Positions 58,621 through 64,000 of a stretch of 64,000 bases of DNA are shown piece by piece. Numbering within the stretch: position 1 is the stretch's first letter; each line of letters begins with the position of its first letter. A program made the position numbers and the translations under genes. Source of the DNA: Brasenia schreberi (taxonomy: Eukaryota; Streptophyta; Magnoliopsida; Nymphaeales; Cabombaceae); NCBI GenBank assembly GCA_036023115.1, contig JAYKKT010000064.1, forward strand, positions 8,750,501-8,814,500, given 5' to 3'. The notes beneath the pieces are model-generated. The model was not told where the DNA came from. It was given only the letters and a program-made list of their open reading frames with translations, and did no database searches.

Positions 58621-58798
58621 CTACTTCCGTAAATTCAATACTTCTGACGGGCATCTTAGTAATACTGAAGCATCTGTAGGTTTCCGCGACGTATGCGGTG
58701 GTGGCTCTCTCTCTCTCTTCCTTACTTCCGTCAATTCTACACTTCTGACGGGCATCTTAGTAATACTGAAACATCTGTAGGTTTCCGCTACGTATTCA
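58621..58798 (+). repeat. Tandem duplication upstream of the methionyl-tRNA synthetase gene
   Basis: 58621-58697 and 58722-58798 are near-identical (period 101 bp), sharing CTTCTGACGGGCATCTTAG and ACATCTGTAGGTTTCCGC. A CT tract follows the first copy and another CT tract lies beyond the second (58831-58852). It lies in the likely promoter/5'UTR region. Confidence 0.8.
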
Positions 58799-58830
58799 TT
58801 TCTGCTTCGGCGGCTTCGTCGTGGCGCTCA

Positions 58831-59156
58831 AAATAACTCTCTCTCTCTCTCTCTTCCTCTCTGATTCGCCGAAGAATTTTAGCTAAAAGTAAAAGTAGTT
58901 TCGATTTGGAGGTGCGATCCTTTTTGCGCCGAGGTTTCGGATTTCTTTTGTTCGTTGAGTTCTTTACTGATTTGAAAGAGTAAGCGTTGGAATGGGTCAT
59001 TATTGATGTTGTGAGTTGAATTTGATTGATTTTGTGTGAAGCAATTGTTGGTAGTGCTTCCCTAGCTGGTTTCTTTGTTTTTTATTCGTCGGTAAAGGGT
59101 TCTTTTTCTTGAATGAGCAGGTTTTGCAAACGTTACGGTGCTCTGTGCGAGGGAGA
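58831..59156 (+). promoter_or_regulatory. 5'UTR region of the methionyl-tRNA synthetase gene, probably with an intron
   Basis: A CT-rich leader is followed by T-rich sequence and a good acceptor, TTCTTGAATGAGCAG, ending at 59120, 36 nt before the ATG. This suggests a 5'UTR intron. The donor is not certain. Confidence 0.4.
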
Positions 59157-62100
59157 ATGGGAGAAGCCGCTGGAGGACGAACGCCGAAGCTTCCCATCGA
59201 CGGCCAGAGGAACGTTCTCATCACTAGTGCCCTTCCGTACGTCAACAATGTTCCCCATCTAGGAAATATCATCGGATGTGATTCTCTCTCTCTCTGTGAA
59301 ATTTGAGATTATCTTCCTAGTACTTGGCTTTTTCGGTGTGTTTGCTCTTTTCGTTTATGCTTTTGTATTTGATCTGCGAAGGTGTTTTGAGTGCGGATGT
59401 CTTTGCGAGGTACTGTCGCCTTCGCGGCTACAACACGATATATATTTGCGGGACGGATGAGTACGGAACGGCTACGGAGACGAAGGCGATGGAAGAGGGT
59501 TGCAGCCCGAAAGAGATTTGTGACAAGTGGGTTTCTTTTGCCTCATTTGCGGGTGATACTTCTCATAAACATTATATTATGTTACGTGACTTTGGCTTCT
59601 TTGTATTAAATTAACTAAATGTAATTTATCTTCCTTGGTTTGTACTCCGTAGATGGTAAGATTACTGGTGTGGTTTGTTTCTTTGCTTAGTTGCTTATGG
59701 AACCCAAATATCCAATCAGTTTGTATGGGGAACTGCCAAATGCAATTTGCTACCTTTAGTTTGTTTTTTAATTCCTTCCGACAAATTATTCGTAGTTTTT
59801 AGATGTCGAAGTTAGGGAGAAAAGTTGCACGGGAGAACTTTTATGCCTTGCAAGCAAAGTTAAATTGGATGGCCGTCTTTCCCAATGCAGTCCCCTGAAT
59901 AGAACGGGTTGGTGTTACAGTTTTACAAACCCAGGGGTTGCTTGAGAGAATGTGAAGAATATCATATCAATTGATTGATTCTTTCCACTTTTTGAAATTG
60001 CTTAGTGTATTACGTGCAGTGTGCTGCATACTTTTGGTCGCTATTCTGATATATCTTGGATCAGACCTGAAAAACAATCGAGTAGGTTGATGTCATTCTT
60101 GCAAATTTAGGTTGCACTTGCCAGAATATGAAATTCATATCAAGGATCTTGTTGGCTATTTTCTGCACTCTTGGAAATGGCTTGTATATTACCTTCTGGT
60201 GCCATTTCAAGGAATCAAAAGAACTACGTATTAATTCAATAGTGGTTTAAAATTGAATAAAAAAGATCTTGTGTGGAGCTGTACTACTCTTGAAGCCTTT
60301 AATTAACTAAACCAAGTTGAATATAAGATTCTGAAATGAATTTCTTTTTTGTGACTTAAGGAAATGGCTGTGTAATTTTAAAAAATATTGTTAACCGCCA
60401 AGAGCTGTTCACATTCTTGGAAGGTGATGGGTTGTTCTCGTTCGTTTGTATAAAAGGGCCAAGGATTCATCCAAATGTCACTCTGAATGACAATAATTAG
60501 AAGCAAGGAAGAACTTGATAAATATTCAGTTAGTTTATAAAAATTATGCATGAGGTTTTTCTCTGTCATTATCTTCAAAAAGTTATATTCAAGGGAAAAC
60601 CTTAGGAAAATATCGGATGTCTCAAAAAGAAGATGTTCTGAAGAAAACTTACTAAATTACTAAACAAGGCATGTAAAGTTAAAAAGAAAACTAATAACTA
60701 ATGAACAAATGACATTTTCTTAAATTGTCACTTTTACAGATCTCAGGCTCTTTCAACTTATTGTTAGCCTCTTTCAGATATGAATCTATCTGATTCAAAA
60801 GGGAAGAACTTGCATTAGCATCTCAGTTTCAATTCATACATGGGTTTGAATCACAGTCCATGTTCTGAGAAATATTTACCATATTAAAAAAACGGAATCT
60901 TTGTCATAATAACATTATGATATCAGTGTCAGGTGCAATGTAGGCAATATTTGAAAATACCCCATTATTTCCCATTACTATCAGAAACCTCTAAAGTCTA
61001 AACTGCTGATGTTATTAAGATACATCATAATATCACTGATATCATAATACTCTTTGCTGTGTATTTTGGTGATTTTCTGGTTCTTATCTTTTGCATGAGC
61101 TGGTGAAAGATACACGTGCTGGACTTCTGTTTATCATGCATCGTCTCTTTTAGTGTGAAATATTGCATTTTTCACTATCAAATTATAATTGCCATTTTTT
61201 TTTCTTTTAATCTGATTCATTATGGAAATCAGTGAATGTTAACCAAAATAAGTGAGACCAGAAGCAGTCTCAGTCTGTTCATGTATTTTATGAGTCGTTA
61301 CTGTTTTATGTTTATTAAGTACCTTAATTCAATTTTTATAGGTATCATGCAATCCACAAGGAAACCTATGATTGGTTTGATATATGTTTCGATCAGTTTG
61401 GGCGTACATCCAGTCCCAAGCAAACTGATGTTTGCCAGGCAATATTCAATAAGCTTTTGGAGAACAACTGGCTGTCCGAAAACACAATGCAACAGGTATG
61501 CTATGCTCATCTTTAGTTTGCATCTCCCAGGAAGAGGGATCTTCTCTTCCAATACTGTTAGTTGATGGCAAAAGTTTTCATGATGGAACTGTCCTCTTTT
61601 GAAGGCTCATTTTGGTCATGATGAACCACTGAACTGTGCAGCTTTATTGTGAAAAATGTGATCGGTTCTTGGCTGATAGACTTGTAGAGGGTACATGCCC
61701 CACTCCTGGATGTGATTATGCGGATGCCAGGGGTGATCAATGTGAAAATTGTGGTAAATTGTTGAATCCGACTGAGCTGATAGACCCCAGGTGCAAGGTA
61801 CATAATGACAGTTCAACATGAATTTTCTTGTATATGTATGTGCCTGTGTGGGAATGCATGTACTTGCGTGTTCTTCTTTTCTTTATTTGTGTGTGTTGGG
61901 GGTAGGAGGACTCCTACCTGACAGGCTGACAGTGCAAGAATCATCACTTGTCTTGGTCCTCATGTAGGACTTCAGTATTTTATTCTATTAACTTGGGGAC
62001 AAAGTTGTAATGATTCTTCCATTATCTGTTTCTGCTTTAAAACATGGAAGTTTGGTGTAGAAAATTATTACTAAATTTACTTTCTTGTAGGTCTGTCGGA

Positions 62101-62607
62101 CTTCACCCCACATCCGTGATACAAGTCATTTGTTTCTAGAACTTCCACTACTGAGGGACAAACTAGAAGAGTACATTAATAATATGTGCGTTGCTGGATC
62201 TTGGAGCCAAAATGCCATCCAGGCAACACATGCTTGGTTAAGAGAAGGACTGAAGCCCCGGTGTATAACTAGGGATCTTAAATGGGGAGTGCCTGTACCC
62301 CTTGAAAAGTTCAAGGATAAGGTAGTTATTAGACTTGGGATTATTAATTTGTCATTTTTCTTTGATAAATATTCCTCTTGCTTCCTTTTTTCCACATCTG
62401 TCTTATAAGACGTATGTGCCTGTTTTTTGAGTTTTAGTTCTGACTCTAATAAAGTTCTGTTAGGTATTCTATGTGTGGTTTGATGCACCAATTGGCTACA
62501 TATCAATAACAGCATGTTACACATCCCAATGGGAGAAGTGGTGGAAGAATCCTAAAAATGTTGAGTTATTTCAGTTCATGGGCAAAGACAACGTGCCATT
62601 TCACACT
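59157..62607 (+). CDS. Methionyl-tRNA synthetase, cytosolic type, 5' part (continues past window end)
   Basis: Six exons visible: 59157-59277, 59382-59526, 61342-61495, 61642-61797, 62091-62321, 62464-62607; 951 nt, 317 codons, all in phase. Class I synthetase charging tRNA-Met. The catalytic domain starts [18 protein letters not shown], with the HIGH-type motif PHLGN at 33-37. [16 protein letters not shown] follows, then a zinc-binding insert with Cys143/146, Cys159/164 and Cys174/177, then [11 protein letters not shown] (273-283) and [11 protein letters not shown] at the end. The KMSKS loop, anticodon-binding domain and any C-terminal tRNA-binding domain lie beyond the window. The start gives a short N-terminus without a clear targeting peptide, and the sequence matches the eukaryotic cytosolic form. 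Intron 2 is 1.8 kb. No damage is seen. Confidence 0.94.
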
Positions 62608-64000
62608 GTAAGTCTTTTATATGGAGCTTTATTTGAAATTTGAATATGTAAGTAATAAATGAAGAATCAATTTATTTTAGGATATGGTGAAATGCATCCA
62701 CCGGATGATGTGCATGCTCATGACTCTTCTCTTATTTTTTTTTCTCAAATTCATTCTTGTTGATACTTTAGGTTTCTGGGTGTGTTATCTTTAACATTGT
62801 CATGTTTTTAGGTACCTGTAGCTCTTGCTGAATCCGTGTCTTTCTGTAAGCATATTTAATACTAGCTGTCTGACCCATCAACTAGAATGACTGCCAGATT
62901 TGGTTGTTCTTCTAGTAAAAAGAATTGAATGATTCAGTCATTTTGAATACTAGATATGTTTTTATGTATGTAATGCATGCATGCACGCTTGCATGTATTT
63001 ATGTATGTATGTTCACAAGTCACGATAGAACATGTACAAACATGCTTGTATATTGCTTAAGCACCTTAAATTATGTAAAAGTTCCAACACACATTGATAA
63101 TATGATAAATTAAAATATTGTTACTATATAATAGCAATAGAAAGTAAATTACATGTACGTTTTTACATAACATACAAAGTTGTCAAGACTCGGCCAATTC
63201 ACTGAGTTGACTTGGCCCATACACAAGTTCTTCAGAGCCTCGGTAAGTCCTGAATCACTGAATTATTAAATCATGACTACAACCCAAGGCCTAAAATAAT
63301 ATGATCTGTTTGTCTATCCTTTGTAGTACTCTGCTTGCAAGGGGCTCTTTACTACATTGTTGTAGGGAAGATTGAAGCAGTATGAAAAACAACTTTGGCC
63401 TAGGCTGAGCGTCCAGCAAAAAGCTGTTGACATTCAGCAACCTTATCTAATTCCACTGGGTCTTGGCCACTGTCATGTCTGAGCGAATATGTGGGTAGCC
63501 TTGGGGCTCCTTTAGCCTAGCTTGTGTGTTCCAGGGTTTCCAGACATAAAAATGGTTGTGAAAAGTGACCTGGAAAGGCTGAAGCGAGAAGTAAAACAAT
63601 TTCAGAATTGCCAAAAGCAGAAAGGAAGGGAGGGTAGTTTTGAAAGGAAAAAAACATAACAAAAATCAAAGGTAGAGTCAAGCCAAAAAGGAAACAATAT
63701 GAATTAAAGAGCATTATCTCTACTTTGTGATAAATTCTAAAAAATTAAGACCTTAAGAGTTAAAACTTGATAGGTTGCTATACTACAACTCTAAATTCAA
63801 GATTTTTTAAGTGGCATCTCTTAAATTGCCGGGTAAAGGATTGCCATGCAATGTTCTGTGTTATGGGATGCATATATAGTGGATAAACAAAAGTACATAA
63901 AGACACATGAGAAGTATAAGGAAAATGAGCCTCACACCTGGAATTTATGCATATGTTGTGCATCAGGTTTGGCCTGGATCTTTAAGCGTAAGAATCCTCT
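62608..64000 (+). other. Intron 6 of the methionyl-tRNA synthetase gene (open at window end)
   Basis: Begins with donor GTAAGT at 62608. I found no sequence coding for the next conserved block expected after FHT up to 64000, so the intron is at least 1.39 kb. It holds ATGT/ATGC-type simple repeats near 62960-63010 and otherwise unremarkable AT-rich sequence. Confidence 0.7.

Overview
The window is nuclear DNA of a flowering plant. Its genes are intron-rich with GT..AG splice sites and sit in AT-rich DNA full of Ty1/copia LTR elements, RTE-type LINEs with a TTG-repeat tail, tRNA-derived SINEs and long CT/CA/TA microsatellites. I cannot place it to family or species.

Layout. 0.5-10.5 kb holds three decayed RTE-clade LINE copies (one on +, two on -). 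11.5-37.8 kb is a locally duplicated locus for a PC-esterase/trichome-birefringence-like (TBL/DUF231) protein: an intact copy A (11.77-15.13 kb, 4 exons, 395 aa), a promoter-plus-exon-1 fragment C (25.05-25.6 kb), and an intact copy B (26.27-36.15 kb, 4 exons, 419 aa) whose second intron has grown to 7.3 kb by repeat insertion. Promoter, intron and 3' flanking sequence are shared between copies. A 5.8 kb Ty1/copia element with a 5-bp target duplication (19.23-25.0 kb) separates A from C and B. A small LTR-type element with a tRNA-Met primer site lies at about 16.15-17.8 kb in the 3' flank of A. A second copia element (41.18-46.5 kb) has a 1.7 kb internal inversion.

49.6-55.57 kb is an intact seven-exon gene of the isocitrate lyase/PEP mutase superfamily (carboxyvinyl-carboxyphosphonate phosphorylmutase-like, probably plastid; 361 aa by joining exons). 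56.25-57.45 kb is another decayed LINE. 57.7-58.45 kb holds several tRNA-derived SINE-like insertions. 59.16 kb to beyond the window end is the 5' part (six exons, 317 codons) of a cytosolic-type methionyl-tRNA synthetase.

The three gene types (a Golgi-type acyltransferase-like pair, a plastid-type metabolic enzyme and a tRNA synthetase) have no evident functional link; this is ordinary plant synteny. I found no new multi-gene system. The points of most interest are the TBL-like duplication (75-bp stem-region duplication, triplicated promoter, giant intron), the inverted copia element, the 20-nt exon carrying part of the catalytic motif of the PEP-mutase-like gene, and a perfect 219-bp tandem duplication in one of its introns.
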